Part shown: piece by piece, positions 61,301 to 64,000 of the stretch
Numbering within the stretch: the stretch's first letter is position 1
Layout of the letters: the number at the start of each line of letters is the position of its first letter
Assembly (NCBI RefSeq): GCF_031679605.1
Contig: NZ_CP117522.1
Location: 3,658,001 to 3,722,000 of the forward strand
Reading direction: 5' to 3'
Source of the DNA: Streptomyces luomodiensis
Lineage (GTDB): Bacteria > Actinomycetota > Actinomycetes > Streptomycetales > Streptomycetaceae
DNA length: 64,000 nt
Translations under genes and position numbers: made by a program
The notes under the pieces: model-generated
What the model was told of the DNA's origin: nothing
The model's database searches: none
The model's input: the letters and a program-made list of their open reading frames with translations, nothing else

Positions 61301-64000
61301 ACAGGAACGCCACCTTGCCCTCGACAGCCGACCCCTCGACCACATCCGGGACGGACTCGCCCCGGGCCAGCGCGTCCAGGCTCGCGAGGAACGCCTCGCG
61401 GTCCGTGGTGACGAGGGCGGCGCGCCGCTCCAGTGCGGCGCGGCTGGTGGCGAGTGAGAAGGCGAGGTCGGTCGCGCTCAGCTCGGGGTGGGTGCGCAGA
61501 TGGGTGGCCAGCTGTGCGGCCTGGGCGTGCAGCGCCTGCCCGTCCTTCGCCGACAGCAGCCACGGCAGTGCGGTCAGTTCACGCGGCTCAGGCTGCTCGG
61601 CCGGGGCAACCGGCAGGGCCGGGGCCTGTTCGATGATGGTGTGCGCGTTGGTGCCACTGAGTCCGAACGAGGAGATACCCGCACGACGCGGACGACCGGT
61701 CTCCGGCCACTCCACCTGCTCCGTCAGCAGCGAGACGGCCCCCGCCGACCAGTCCACGTGCGGCGACGGCTCATCCACGTGCAACGTCTGCGGCAGCACA
61801 CCATGCCGCATCGCCAGCACCATCTTGATAATGCCCGCCACACCGGCCGCGGCCTGGGTGTGCCCAATGTTGGACTTGATGGACCCCAGCCACAACGGCC
61901 GGTCCGCGTCCCGCTCCTGGCCATACGTGGCCAGCAACGCCTGCGCCTCGATCGGGTCACCCAGCGTCGTACCCGTACCGTGCGCCTCGACCACATCCAC
62001 ATCACCGGCCGACAGCCCCGCACCGGCCAGCGCCTGCCGGATGACGCGCTGCTGCGAGGGACCGTTCGGCGCCGTCAGACCATTGGACGCACCGTCCTGG
62101 TTGATGGCCGAGCCCCGCACGATGGCCAGCACCGGGTGGCCGTTCTTCTCCGCGTCCGACAGCCGCTCCACCAGCAGCATGCCCACGCCCTCGCCCCAAC
62201 CGGTGCCATCCGCACCGGCCGCGAACGCCTTGATCCGCCCATCCGCCGCAAGCCCACGCTGACGGCTGAAGTCGACGAACGCCTCGGGCGTGGACATCAC
62301 CGTGACGCCACCCGCGAGCGCCATCGAGCACTCGCCCTGCCGCAGCGCCTGAACGGCCATGTGGAGTGCCACCAGCGACGACGAACACGCCGTGTCGACC
62401 GTGACCGCCGGCCCCTCCAGACCGAAGGTGTAAGCGACGCGGCCGGACACCACACTCGCCGCGTTACCCGTGCCCAGATGACCCTCCAGGCCCTCCGGCG
62501 GGGTGGAGACCAGCCCGGCGTAGTCCTGGCCGTTGGTACCCGCGAAGACACCGGTACGGCTGCCGCGCAGCGTGGCCGGGTCAATACCCGCACGCTCGAA
62601 CGCCTCCCACGACGTCTCCAGCAACAGCCGCTGCTGCGGATCCATCGCCAACGCCTCACGCGGGGAAATACCGAAGAACGCCGCGTCGAAATCCCCGGCG
62701 TCGTAGAGGAAACCACCCTCACGCGTATACGACGTCCCCTGACGCTCCGGATCCGGGTCATACAACCCCGCCAGATCCCAGCCACGGTCGGACGGGAACT
62801 CCGCAATCGCGTCCCCACCCGCCGTCAGCAGCTCCCACAACTCCTCCGGCGACCGCACCCCACCCGGGAAACGACAGCTCATCGCCACGATCGCGATCGG
62901 GTCATCGGCCACCGCGACCGCCGGCGCCACGGCACCGCCACTCACCACGGCATCCGAGCCCACCAGCTCCGTCCGCAGGTGGTCGGCGAGGGCGGTGGCG
63001 TTCGGGTAGTCGTAGATCAGCGTGGCGGCCAGGCGCAGGCCGGTCGCCGCGTTCAGCCGGTTGCGCAGCTCGATCGCGGCCAGCGAGTCGAAGCCCAGCT
63101 CCTTGAACGCACGCCCGGCCTCGACCGCCTCGGCCCCGCCGTGCCCCAGCACCGACGCGACCTGCGCACGCACCAACTCCAGCAGCGCACTGTCCTGTTC
63201 GGCCCTCGGCAGGCCGCTCAGGCGCTCGCCGAGGGGGGAGGCGGCGTCGGCGTCGGTGACGACCTGGCCGGTGTCGGCGCCGGCCGTGGCGCGCGGTCCG
63301 GCCTCCGGCAGGTCGGCGATCAGCGGGCTCGGGCGTACGGCGGTGAGGGTGCGGGCGAAGTGCTCCCAGTCGATGTCCGCGACCGTCACAGCGGTGTCAT
63401 CGAGATCCAGCGCCTGCCGCAACGCGGCCAGCGCCGACTCGGGCGCCATCGGCGGCATGCCCTCGCGGCGCATCCGCCGCTCCATGGCGTCGTCACCGGC
63501 CATGCCGGAGTCCGCCCACGGGCCCCAGGCGATCGAGGTAGCGGGCAGGCCCTCGGCACGCCGCCGCTCGGCCAACGCATCCAAGTAGGCGTTGGCGGCG
63601 GCATAGTTGCCCTGCCCGGCCGCACCCACCGAACCCGTGATCGAGGAGAACAGCACGAACGCCGAAAGGTCCAGCTCACGCGTCAGCTCGTCCAGATGCA
63701 GCGCGGCGTCGGCCTTCGCCCGGAGCACCGAGGCGAACCGCTCCGGCGTGAGCGAATCCAGTACGCCGTCGTCCAGCACACCAGCCGCGTGCACCACAGC
63801 CGTCAGCGGGAACTCCGCCGGTATGGACACCAGCAGCTCCGCGAGCGCTCCCCGGTCGGCCACATCACACGCGGCCACCGTCACCCGAGCGCCCGAAGCC
63901 ACGAGCTCATCCCGCAGCTCCACCGCACCCGGAGCCTCCAGCCCACGACGACTGGTCAGCACCACATGCTCAGCACCGTTCGCCACCAACCAACGGGCCA
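34320..64000 (-). CDS. P1: giant type I modular PKS, six full modules plus one partial (5' end outside window)
   Basis: Open from the right edge (first full codon at 63998-63996) to a TGA at 34322-34320, giving 9892 visible residues, roughly 1 MDa, and it starts inside a KR, so the protein is longer. Order: W0 (rest of KR, ACP), W1, W2, W3 (KS-AT-KR-ACP), W4 (KS-AT-DH-KR-ACP), W5, W6 (KS-AT-KR-ACP), C-terminal docking. ACP serine codons start at 63086, 58493, 53900, 49319, 44003, 39392 and 34697. Every KS has DTACSSS, every AT GHSIGE and HAFH (malonyl). KRs W0-W5 carry LDD (B-type); W6 has WGSG and no LDD (A-type). The TTG at 63989 is not a start: the conserved KR sequence [14 protein letters not shown] runs through it. 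W1-W2 and W3-W4 are near-copies. No thioesterase is present. Confidence 0.98.
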   Translation of the reverse strand, partial: ARWLVANGAEHVVLTSRRGLEAPGAVELRDELVASGARVTVAACDVADRGALAELLVSIPAEFPLTAVVHAAGVLDDGVLDSLTPERFASVLRAKADAALHLDELTRELDLSAFVLFSSITGSVGAAGQGNYAAANAYLDALAERRRAEGLPATSIAWGPWADSGMAGDDAMERRMRREGMPPMAPESALAALRQALDLDDTAVTVADIDWEHFARTLTAVRPSPLIADLPEAGPRATAGADTGQVVTDADAASPLGERLSGLPRAEQDSALLELVRAQVASVLGHGGAEAVEAGRAFKELGFDSLAAIELRNRLNAATGLRLAATLIYDYPNATALADHLRTELVGSDAVVSGGAVAPAVAVADDPIAIVAMSCRFPGGVRSPEELWELLTAGGDAIAEFPSDRGWDLAGLYDPDPERQGTSYTREGGFLYDAGDFDAAFFGISPREALAMDPQQRLLLETSWEAFERAGIDPATLRGSRTGVFAGTNGQDYAGLVSTPPEGLEGHLGTGNAASVVSGRVAYTFGLEGPAVTVDTACSSSLVALHMAVQALRQGECSMALAGGVTVMSTPEAFVDFSRQRGLAADGRIKAFAAGADGTGWGEGVGMLLVERLSDAEKNGHPVLAIVRGSAINQDGASNGLTAPNGPSQQRVIRQALAGAGLSAGDVDVVEAHGTGTTLGDPIEAQALLATYGQERDADRPLWLGSIKSNIGHTQAAAGVAGIIKMVLAMRHGVLPQTLHVDEPSPHVDWSAGAVSLLTEQVEWPETGRPRRAGISSFGLSGTNAHTIIEQAPALPVAPAEQPEPRELTALPWLLSAKDGQALHAQAAQLATHLRTHPELSATDLAFSLATSRAALERRAALVTTDREAFLASLDALARGESVPDVVEGSAVEGKVAFLFTGQGSQRLGMGRELYDAYPVFADALDEVCAHLDLHLERPLRDVLFGDDAAVLDQTGFTQPALFAVEVALFRLVEAWGLRPDFLSGHSIGELAAAHVAGVLSLADACTLVAARGRLMQELPAGGAMIAVQASEDEVAPLLTERVSIAALNGPSSVVIAGDEDAAVEIAAGFEAQGRKTKRLTVSHAFHSPRMDGMLEAFREVAEGLTYEAPRIPIVSNLTGTVVSAEEISSADFWVRHVREAVRFLDGVRALEAEGVTTFVELGPDGVLSAMAQECVTDSASDAAFVAALRKDRAEAESVTTALALLHVRGQSPDWGRFFEGTGARRVELPTYAFQRTRYWWEEVPAAPEVAPGGAVDGRFWDVVERGDVAALAAELAVDPGLSLGEVLPALSSWRRQESLRSTVDGWRYRVSWKPVTERSAAGVLGGCWLVVVPADDAEGAWATGAVRTLAGRGVDVRVVESSAVDRAGLAEELRTAVVGGSVAGVFSLLAVEGASGLLRTAVLVQALGDAGVGAPLWVATRGAVSVGRSDGVVSPDQALVWGLGRVAALELPERWGGLVDLPETADERALGRLAGVLAGAGGEDQVAVRASGVFGRRLVRASAPASASDGGWAPGAGSVLVTGGTGALGARVARWLVANGAEHVVLTSRRGLEAPGAVELRDELVASGARVTVAACDVADRDALAELLVSIPAEFPLTAVVHAAGVLDDGLVDALDAERLERVVRAKAVSAQNLHELTRELDLSAFVLFSSIAGSVGAAGQGNYAAANAYLDALAERRRAEGLPATSIAWGPWAEGGMAADEAFERRMRRDGVPPMAPESAVAALQRALDLDDTAVTVADIDWDRFLVEFTAVRTSALFGELPEARPAPAVEGGPRLDVPAAAGTLAERLSGLTEAERAQTLLELVRAQVASVLGHGGADAVEAGRAFKELGFDSLTAVELRNRLSGATGLRLPVTLIYDYPNATALADHLRTELVGSDAVVSGGAVAPAVEVADDPIAIVSMSCRFPGGVRSPEELWELLTAGGDAIAEFPSDRGWDLAGLYDPDPERQGTSYTREGGFLYDAGDFDAAFFGISPREALAMDPQQRLLLETSWEAFERAGIDPNALRGEQIGVFAGTNGQDYLSLLMQAPEGLEGHLGTGNAASVVSGRVAYTFGLEGPAVTVDTACSSSLVALHLAVQALRQGECSMALAGGVTVMSTPESFIDFSRQRGLAADGRIKAFAAGADGTGWGEGVGMLLVERLSDARRNGHPVLAVVRGSAINQDGASNGLTAPNGPSQQRVIRQALTSAGLSAGDVDVVEAHGTGTTLGDPIEAQALLATYGQERHGDRPLWLGSIKSNIGHTQAAAGVAGIIKMVLAMRHGVLPQTLHVDEPSPHVDWSSGAVSLLTEAQEWPETGRPRRAGISSFGISGTNAHTIIEQAPVVEEPVEPAERDGLGGVLPFVLSGKNAEALREQAARLQAHLAERPESAPLDVAHTLAIGRAALERRAVLTVGDRDALLRALDALARGEAAPGVVEGSVAEGKVAFLFTGQGSQRLGMGRELYDAYPVFADALDEVCAHLDLHLERPLRDVLFGDDAEALDQTGFTQPALFAIEVALFRLVEAWGLTPDFLSGHSIGELAAAHVAGVLSLADACTLVAARGRLMQELPAGGAMIAVQASEDEVAPLLTERVSIAALNGPSSVVIAGDEDAALEIAASFEAQGRKTKRLTVSHAFHSPRMDGMLEAFREVAQGLTYEAPRIPIVSNLTGTVVSAEEITTADFWVRHVREAVRFLDGVRALEAEGVTTFVELGPDGVLSAMAQECVTDPASDAAFVAALRKDRAEAESVTAALAVLHVRGQSPDWGRFFEGTGARRVELPTYAFQRTRYWWEEVPAAPEVAPGGAVDGRFWDVVERGDVAALAAELAVDPGLSLGEVLPALSSWRRQESLRTAVDGWRYRVSWKPVTERSAAGVLGGCWLVVVPAGEAEGAWATGAVRTLAGRGVDVRVVESSAVDRAGLAEELRTAVVGGSVAGVFSLLAVGSESALPRTAALVQALGDAGVGAPLWVATRGAVSVGRSDGVVSPGQALVWGLGRVAGLELPERWGGLVDLPETADERALGRLAGVLAGAGGEDQVAVRASGVFGRRLVRASAPASASDGGWAPGAGSVLVTGGTGALGALVARWLVGQGAEHVVLTSRRGLEAPGAVELRDELVASGARVTVAACDVADRDALAELLAGLPAELPLTAVVHAAGVLDDGVLDSLTPERFASVLRAKADAARHLDELTRELDLSAFVLFSSISGSVGAAGQGNYAAANAYLDALAERRRADGLPATSIAWGPWAEGGMAADEALARRMRRDGVPPMAPESALAALRQALDLDDTAVTVADIDWDQFLAEFTAVRPSVLFGELPEARPVQAAEGAPRPAVTAGTGTLAERLSGLPETERTQTLLELVRAQVASVLGHGGAEAVEAGRAFKELGFDSLTAVELRNRLNAATGLRLPATLIYDYPNATALADYLRTELLGAEVAVTGDPTDAPAVAVDGDPIAIVAMSCRFPGGVRSPEELWELLAAGGDAIAEFPSDRGWDLAGLYDPDPERQGTSYTREGGFLYDAGDFDAAFFGISPREALAMDPQQRLLLETSWEAFERAGIDPATLRGSRTGVFAGTNGQDYAGLVSTPPEGLEGHLGTGNAASVVSGRVAYTFGLEGPAVTVDTACSSSLVALHMAVQALRQGECTMALAGGVTVMSTPESFIDFSRQRGLAADGRIKAFAAGADGTGWGEGVGMLLVERLSDARRNGHPVLAVVRGSAINQDGASNGLTAPNGPSQQRVIRQALASAGLSAGDVDAVEAHGTGTTLGDPIEAQALLATYGQERDGDRPLWLGSIKSNIGHTQAAAGVAGIIKMVLAMRHGVLPQTLHVDEPSPHVDWSAGAVSLLTERVEWPETGRPRRAGISSFGISGTNAHTIIEQAPVVEEPVEPAERDGLGGVLPFVLSAKNAEALREQAGRLRTHLAERPESVLLDVAHALAVGRAALERRAVLTVGDRDALLRTLTALERGESAPSVVEGTVADGKVAFLFTGQGSQRLGMGRELYDAYPVFADALDEVCAHLDLHLERPLRDVLFGDDAEALDQTGFTQPALFAIEVALFRLVEAWGLTPDFLSGHSIGELAAAHVAGVLSLADAATLVAARGRLMQELPAGGAMIAIQASEDEVAPLLTERVSIAALNGPTSVVIAGDEDAALEIAAGFEAQGRKTKRLTVSHAFHSPRMDGMLEAFREVAQGLTYEAPRIPIVSNLTGTLVSAEEITTADFWVRHVREAVRFLDGVRALEAEGVTTFVELGPDGVLSAMAQECVTGEDVAFAAALRKGRAEAESVTGALALLHVRGRRPDWAAFFEGTGARRVELPTYAFQRQRYWWEEAPTADAGAGSAVDGRFWDVVERGDVTALAAELAVDPGPLGEVLPALSSWRRQESVRTAVDGWRYRVSWKPVTERSAAGVLDGCWLVVVPAGEAEGAWAAGVVRMLAGRGVDVRVVELGAGDRAGLAEELRAAVVGGSVAGVFSLLAVEGASGLLRTAVLVQALGDAGVGAPLWVATRGAVSVGRSDGVVSPGQALVWGLGRVAALELPERWGGLVDLPETADERALGRLAGVLAGAGGEDQVAVRGSGVFGRRLVRAVGSRTSGDEGWRASGSVLVTGGTGALGAHVARWLVANGAEHVVLTSRRGLEAPGAVELRDELVASGARVTVAACDVADRDALAELLVSIPAEFPLTAVVHAAGVLDDGVLDSLTPERFASVLRAKTDAARHLDELTRDLDLSAFVLFSSISGSVGAAGQGNYAAANAYLDALAERRRADGLPATSIAWGPWAEGGMAADEALARRMRRDGVPPMAPESALAALRQALDLDDTAVTVADIDWDQFLAEFTAVRPSALFGELPEARPVQAAEGAPRPAVTAGTGTLAERLSGLTETERTQTLLELVRAQVASVLGHGGAEAVEAGRAFKELGFDSLTAVELRNRLNAATGLRLPATLIYDYPNATALAQHLRAELLGADVAATGGVAARGTVAVADDPIAIVAMSCRFPGGVRSPEELWELLTAGGDAIAEFPSDRGWDLAGLYDPDPERQGTSYTREGGFLYDAGDFDAAFFGISPREALAMDPQQRLLLETSWEAFERAGIDPNALRGEQIGVFAGTNGQDYLSLLMQAPEGLEGHLGTGNAASVVSGRVAYTFGLEGPAVTVDTACSSSLVALHLAVQALRQGECSMALAGGVTVMSTPESFIDFSRQRGLAADGRIKAFAAGADGTGWGEGVGMLLVERLSDAEKNGHPVLAIVRGSAINQDGASNGLTAPNGPSQQRVIRQALTSAGLSAGDVDVVEAHGTGTRLGDPIEAQALLATYGQERDADRPLWLGSIKSNIGHTQAAAGVAGIIKMVLAMRHGVLPQTLHVDEPSPHVDWSAGAVSLLTERVEWPEAGRPRRAGISSFGISGTNAHTIIEQAPALPAEPTETPEWNGLGGVLPFVLSAKNAEALREQAGRLHTHLAERPESAPLDVAHTLAIGRAALERRAVLTVGDRDGLLRALDALARGEAAPGVVEGSVAEGKVAFLFTGQGSQRLGMGRELYDAYPVFADALDEVCAHLDLHLERPLRDVLFGDDAEALDQTGFTQPALFAIEVALFRLVEAWGLRPDFLSGHSIGELAAAHVAGVLSLADACTLVAARGRLMQELPAGGAMIAVQASEDEVAPLLTERVSIAALNGPSSVVIAGDEDAALEIAASFEAQGRKTKRLTVSHAFHSPRMDGMLEAFREVAQELTYEAPRIPIVSNLTGDVVSAEEITSADFWVRHVREAVRFLDGIRTLETQGVTTFVELGPDGVLSAMAQECATGEDVAFAAALRKDRPEAEALLSAVARAHVRGVTPDWAAVFAGAGAARVEPAELPTYPFQRQRYWPSPAALMAGDPESIGLGDIDHPLLGAAVALADADGLLLTGVLSTRTHAWLADHVIMDTVLLPGTAFVELASAAGVQVGCARVDELTLEAPLVLPEHIGVRVQLVVEGPDESGRRSFSVHSRRQDALGTEPWTRHATGVLAPGAPGADLEELAVWPPQGATPIAVEGLYEELAGMGLGYGPVFQGLKGAWRLGENLYAEVGFPEDASLTSDAEAERFGLHPALLDAALHAIGLDTADPGAAEGALLPFAWNGVQLYSAGAGALRVRLSERSANAVSLLVADGTGRAVATVESVALRVASADQVRAARGGLHESLFRLDWTAVPAPTTGAATGEWAVLGVDAGELAVLESAFGPGIRLAAFGDLAVLRTAVEAGAPVPDTVFVDGTGGFGGGDASAVHEATQAVLALLQEWLADERFAAARLVLLTRGAVETEPGAGVADLPYAAVRGLFRSAQSENPGRLVLLDVDGDEGSYRAVPGALGMDEAELALRAGVALAPRLARVPVTDENDNDTAPSFDEHGTVLVTGASGTLGGLFARHLVSAHGVRHLLLVSRRGADAEGAEELSADLTAAGATVTWAACDVADREALAATLDAIPAEYPLTAVVHSAGVLDDGVLESLTPERVARVLRPKVDAAWNLHELTRDRELSAFVLFSGAAAVFGASGQASYAAANSFLEALAQHRVAQGLPATALAWGLWAGAGMGSGLDEVDLRRIVRGGVAPIAPDEGLALFDAARADDAAVLFPMRLDYASLRSEAAATGTVPALFRGLVRAPARRAAAATADGPSLAQRLAGLTRPEQDRELLELVCGRVAAVLGYGGAEAVEAGRAFKELGFDSLTAVELRNDLRTVTGLRLPATLVFDYPTPTALAGHLREELLGAEEVTAPLVPVRTQAAPAVDDDPIVIVGMSCRFPGGVRTPEELWELVATGGDGISGFPVDRGWDLDGLYHPDPDHAGTSYTREGGFLHDAADFDPDFFGISPREALAMDPQQRLLLETSWEAFERAGIDPATVRGSKTGVFAGVMYHDYLTGVAGVPEDVEGYMGTGTAGSVASGRVAYTFGLEGPAVTIDTACSSSLVALHWAIQALRAGECTMALAGGVAVMATPDTFIDFSRQRGLAADGRCKSFAAGADGTGWGEGAGMLLVERLSDARRNGHPVLAVVRGSAINQDGASNGLTAPNGPSQQRVIRQALASAGLSAGEVDAVEAHGTGTRLGDPIEAQALLATYGQERDADRPLWLGSIKSNIGHTQAAAGVAGIIKMVMAMRHGVLPRTLHVDAPSPNVDWADGAVALLTEAREWPEAGRPRRAGISSFGISGTNAHTIIEQPPAIEAHEDEAARPSAVPPVLPWPLSAVGREALRGQARRLHDRLRSADADVDLAAIGYTLATGRGAFADRAVLVADGREGFLRALEALASGEPATGLVEGSPVAGKLAFLFTGQGSQRLGMGRELYDAYPVFAEALDAVCAELDRHLERPLREVLFGEDAEALDRTGFTQPALFAVEVALFRLVEAWGLRPDFLSGHSIGELAAAHVAGVLSLADACTLVAARGRLMQELPAGGAMIAVQASEDEVAPLLTERVSIAAVNGPASVVIAGDEDAAVEIAAGFEAQGRKTKRLTVSHAFHSPRMDGMLDAFREVAEGLTYEAPRIPIVSNLTGTVVSAEEITSADFWVRHVREAVRFLDGVRTLEAQGVTTYLELGPDGVLSAMGQDCLTGGDTAAFVALLREGRSEAATLAGALAALQVRGVGLDWEAFYAGTGARRVELPTYAFQRRRYWLEASTATVAADATARDAVDARFWEAVEREDLASLAATLDLGAEDNEALEALLPSMSSWRRRQSERSTVDGWRYRVSWKPVTDRSAASLSGRWLVVVPADAVGDARTAGVVGMLNERGADVRQVVMAADDDRAALAARLTEASGAEAVTGGVVSLLALADGDGLLATAALTQALGDTGIGASLWVVTRGAVSVGRSDGAVSPVQAQVWGLGRVAALELPERWGGLVDLPEVVDERALGRLAEVLAGAGAGGEDQVAVRASGVFGRRLVRASAASARGSWTPGAGTTLVTGGTGALGARVARWLVAGGAEHVLLTSRRGLDAPGAVELRDELAASGARVTVAACDVADRDALAELLGSLPAELPLTGVVHTAGVLDDGVLDSLTPERFTAVLRAKVAAAAHLDELTRDRELSAFVLFSSMSGTFGAAGQGNYAAANAYLDALAERRRAEGLPATSIAWGPWAEGGMAADGALEQRMRRGGLPPMDAELAIAALQRALDLDETAVTVADIDWRRFAPEFTAVRPSRLFADLPEARAVAEDSAAEPVADGSSLAARLTGLAEAERDRLLLDLVRTQVAVVLGHDGSESIGVDRAFSELGFDSLTAVELRNRLNAATGIQLPATLVFDYPTASALAGYLRGELTGADTGADTSQPVPVPVATDDDPIAIVSMSCRFPGGVRSPEELWQLLTAGGDAIAEFPSDRGWDLDALYDPDPDKRGTFYAREGGFLYDAGHFDAAFFGISPREALAMDPQQRLLLETSWEAFERAGIDPATLRGSSAGVFVGTNGQDYHATLHTVPEGVEGYLGTGNAASVVSGRLSYAFGLEGPAVTVDTACSSSLVALHWAIQALRQGECSIALAGGVTVMSSPGAFIEFSRQRGLAPDGRCKAFAAGADGTGWGEGVGMLVVERLSDARRNGHPVLALVRGSAINQDGASNGLTAPNGPSQQRVIRQALASAGLSAADVDAVEAHGTGTRLGDPIEAQALLATYGQERDADRPLWLGSIKSNIGHTQAAAGVAGIIKMVLAMRHGVLPRTLHVDEPSPHVDWSAGDIELLTEARPWPETGRPRRVGVSSFGFSGTNAHTVLEQAPEPVAAPEQDRSGDPERPLVRSDVVAWPLSAKGEDALRAQAERLRAHLEADTGADAVDVAYSLATTRSALDHRAVVLGQDRDRLLAGLTALARGESAAQLIRGVPTEGRTAVLFTGQGSQRLGMGRELYEASPVFAEALDAVCAELDRHLTRPLYDVLFGTDEEPLHQTGFTQPALFALEVALFRLAEAAGLRPDVLAGHSIGELAAAHVAGVLSLEDAATLVAARGRLMQELPSGGAMIALQAAEDEVEPLLVEGVGIAALNGPTSVVIAGDEDAALEVAASFEARGRKTKRLTVSHAFHSPHMDGMLAEFRKVAEGLTYGAPRIPIVSTVTGALVTDELGMASDYWVRHVRHAVRFLDGVRALEAQGVTTYVELGPDGVLSAMAQDCVTTGGEAAEAAADVAFVPVLRGGRSETETLVGALATLHVRGAALDWEALFAGTGAHRVELPTYAFQRRRYWLDDAVRHTPDQVATAVDTAGARFWEAVESDDLSSLADAVGIDVDQPLSALLPELSAWRRRERERSALDGWRYRVTWKPVQEPRLAAVPGVWLVVEPAGSAGHADTVRGVIDALADRGADIRRITPSGGGDLDREALADRIRRATADERVSGVLSLLALDERPHPDHPAVPTGLLGTGSLVQALGDAGVDAPLWCATTGAVATAASEPLGSAAQAQTWGLGRVVALEHPERWGGLIDVPATLDERAADRLAGVLGGHGDDHEDQLAIRTAGVLARRLAHAERTPATGAPWRPRGTVLVTGGTGALGAHVARWLADHGADHLVLAGRRGQRAPGADQLMAELTAKGVEVTVAACDVTDRDAVAGLLARIRDEHPHHPLSAVVHAAGAGQFAPLAETTPSDVADVVSAKVAGAAHLDALLGDTELDAFVLFSSIAGVWGSGGQGAYAAGNAFLDALAERRRARGLAATSVAWGPWADGGLVADDEAAGQLRRLGLPVMAPDSAVAALQQALDRNDTTVVVADVDWDRFAATFTVARPRPFIADLPEVARALAADPADGAGDGTDGAPAESLRQRLAGLTGPEADRVLLDLVRTEVAAVLGHDDTTAVEAGRAFKELGFDSLTAVELRNRLNAATGLKLTATLVFDYPTPSVLADVLRAELLGEDTTPELPVLAEIDKLEFALSGVSDDATERERVTARLEALLRTWNETESAAVADGDDEEALDLDSASAEDIFDIINNEFGRS
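34323..34560 (-). other. C-terminal docking region of P1
   Basis: About 79 residues after the last ACP: a helical stretch ([14 protein letters not shown], then [18 protein letters not shown]) and an acidic end [16 protein letters not shown]. The family reading is a dimerising helix plus a terminal recognition helix that binds the coiled-coil head of the next subunit, here P2. Its end resembles that of P3 ([14 protein letters not shown]). Confidence 0.85.
34561..39206 (-). other. Module W6 of P1: KS-AT(malonyl)-KR(A)-ACP
   Basis: KS from 39206 ([10 protein letters not shown]), loop [24 protein letters not shown] near 37320 with [10 protein letters not shown], malonyl; it diverges from the other ATs ([22 protein letters not shown]). 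KR near 35655 lacks LDD ([11 protein letters not shown]) and has [11 protein letters not shown] and GAYAAGN, an A-type signature; its structural subdomain carries [13 protein letters not shown], shared only with W8 and W9. ACP serine codon 34697. Expected hydroxyl of opposite configuration to W0-W5. Confidence 0.92.
39207..43811 (-). other. Module W5 of P1: KS-AT(malonyl)-KR(B)-ACP
   Basis: KS from 43811 ([10 protein letters not shown]), with loop [19 protein letters not shown] that differs from the TNGQDY loops of W1-W4 and matches W11, the other KS that follows a DH-KR module. AT GHSIGE near 41940, HAFH, malonyl. KR near 40325 with LDD, FSSMSG and GNYAAAN, B-type. ACP serine codon 39392. 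Expected beta-hydroxyl. Confidence 0.94.
45615..46445 (-). other. DH domain of module W4
   Basis: Dehydratase that would remove water from the W4 beta-hydroxyl. Begins at HPLLGA (His codon 46442). The catalytic His is codon 46346-46344 in [13 protein letters not shown]; the glycine of HxxxGxxxxP is Asp (codon 46334-46332). YGPVFQGL is present and the second catalytic residue is Asp in LLDAALH (codon 45833-45831). Both catalytic residues are present, so I call it active despite the Gly-to-Asp change. Confidence 0.85.
46916..47282 (-). repeat. Perfect 367-bp repeat in AT of W4 (copy at 56096-56462)
   Basis: Read line by line, 46916-47282 equals 56096-56462 with no difference seen; similarity continues on both sides with scattered changes. 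It covers the AT from the HAFH region to just past GHSIGE. Confidence 0.85.
49134..53714 (-). other. Module W3 of P1: KS-AT(malonyl)-KR(B)-ACP
   Basis: KS from 53714 ([11 protein letters not shown]), loop [16 protein letters not shown] as in W1. AT GHSIGE near 51850, HAFH, malonyl. KR near 50265 with LDD, FSSISG and GNYAAAN, B-type. ACP serine codon 49319. The AT is a mosaic: [11 protein letters not shown] matches W2 rather than W1. Expected beta-hydroxyl, making W0-W3 four hydroxylating steps in a row of the same predicted KR type. Confidence 0.94.
53715..58310 (-). other. Module W2 of P1: KS-AT(malonyl)-KR(B)-ACP
   Basis: KS from 58310 ([10 protein letters not shown]) with loop [16 protein letters not shown], shared with W4. 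AT GHSIGE near 56445 and HAFH, malonyl. KR near 54840 with LDD, FSSISG and GNYAAAN, B-type. ACP serine codon 53900. Parts of its AT are identical to W4 over hundreds of bases (56096-56462 against 46916-47282). Expected beta-hydroxyl. Confidence 0.94.
56096..56462 (-). repeat. Perfect 367-bp repeat in AT of W2 (copy at 46916-47282)
   Basis: Second copy of the repeat, 9180 bases away, a multiple of three, so an exchange between copies would keep the frame. Confidence 0.85.
58311..62903 (-). other. Module W1 of P1: KS-AT(malonyl)-KR(B)-ACP
   Basis: KS from 62903 ([10 protein letters not shown]), Cys region near 62385, loop [18 protein letters not shown] nucleophile GHSIGE near 61040, HAFH downstream, so malonyl-CoA. 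KR nucleotide site near 59440, LDD motif, FSSIAG and GNYAAAN, so a B-type hydroxyl. ACP serine codon 58493. Near-identical KS to W3. The stretch after LDD ([15 protein letters not shown], about 59165-59090) is unlike the [13 protein letters not shown] of W0, W2, W3 and W5. Confidence 0.94.
62904..64000 (-). other. Module W0 of P1 (partial): KR (B-type) and ACP
   Basis: Only the C-terminal part of a module is in the window. The KR begins just after its nucleotide-binding glycines, shows [10 protein letters not shown] (LDD, B-type), FSSITG and GNYAAAN with serine, tyrosine and asparagine in place. The ACP has [10 protein letters not shown], with the phosphopantetheine serine codon at 63086-63084; AAIEL differs from the TAVEL of nearly all other ACPs here. 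Expected product at this step is an R (D-type) beta-hydroxyl. KS and AT lie beyond the right edge. Confidence 0.93.

Larger units (their letters stand above)
43812..62903 (-). repeat. Two-module tandem duplication W1-W2 / W3-W4
   Basis: The KS of W1 matches that of W3 and the KS of W2 that of W4, including the private loops [10 protein letters not shown] and [12 protein letters not shown] starts are offset by 9189 (62903 and 53714) and 9177 (58310 and 49133) bases; AT stretches of W2 and W4 are offset by exactly 9180. In W4 the copy ends after the AT, where a DH-KR segment replaces the KR-only segment. Confidence 0.85.

Noticed and set aside
39987..61457. A 7156-codon open frame on the plus strand, and similar long ones at 2462-9331, 13604-21892 and 27937-34287
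   Set aside because: They run antisense to PKS frames with full domain motifs. Their translations are low-complexity, rich in Arg, His, Gly and Gln, with no known domain. High GC with biased third positions keeps this antisense frame free of stops.
49000..63000. Cryptic DH remnants in the KR-only modules
   Set aside because: The post-AT linkers ([12 protein letters not shown] and similar) go straight into the KR structural half with no HPLLG or HxxxGxxxxP trace.
63987..63989. TTG at 63989 as a start codon for P1
   Set aside because: It lies within a conserved KR sequence and the frame is open to the window edge, so the gene begins further right.

Overview
The window is the interior of a very large type I modular (cis-AT) polyketide synthase (PKS) locus. 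It most likely comes from a Streptomyces or a close actinomycete: GC is very high, third codon positions are almost all G or C, a GTG start is used, and the docking, KS, AT, DH, ER, KR and ACP signatures are typical of actinomycetes. All four genes lie on the minus strand and read from right to left, with gaps of 50, 26 and 64 nt, as in one operon. No promoter, regulator, tailoring gene, loading module, thioesterase, RNA gene, IS element or CRISPR array was seen, so the cluster continues past both edges.

Layout in order of transcription, with modules numbered W0-W13 for this window only. P1 (64000-34320, 5' end outside the window) holds W0 (only KR-ACP visible), W1, W2, W3 (each KS-AT-KR-ACP), W4 (KS-AT-DH-KR-ACP), W5 and W6 (KS-AT-KR-ACP). 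P2 (34269-23041) holds W7 (KS-AT-DH-ER-KR-ACP) and W8 (KS-AT-KR-ACP). P3 (23014-2804) holds W9 (KS-AT-KR-ACP), W10 (KS-AT-DH-KR-ACP), W11 (KS-AT-KR-ACP) and W12 (KS-AT-DH*-KR-ACP, DH probably dead). P4 (2739-1, 3' end outside) shows the KS and AT of W13.

Every AT of W1-W12 carries the malonyl-CoA signature (GHSIGE, HAFH). Only the AT of P4 carries the methylmalonyl-CoA signature (GHSQGE, YASH). Read collinearly, the segment adds an unbranched polyol-type chain: hydroxyls from W0-W3, an alkene from W4, hydroxyls from W5 and W6, a methylene from W7, hydroxyls from W8 and W9, an alkene from W10, hydroxyls from W11 and (if its DH is dead) W12, then a methyl-branched unit at W13. KRs are B-type (LDD motif) except W6, W8 and W9, which look A-type. 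This suits a large polyol macrolactone or linear polyol; I cannot name the product.

The main points of interest are: a KS loop motif that tracks the expected incoming intermediate and supports calling the W12 DH dead; a two-module tandem duplication in P1 (offset about 9.18 kb) with perfect repeats; an A-type KR family with its own structural-subdomain signature; and docking ends that fall into two classes, so the P1 and P3 tails look alike and the P2 and P4 heads look alike.
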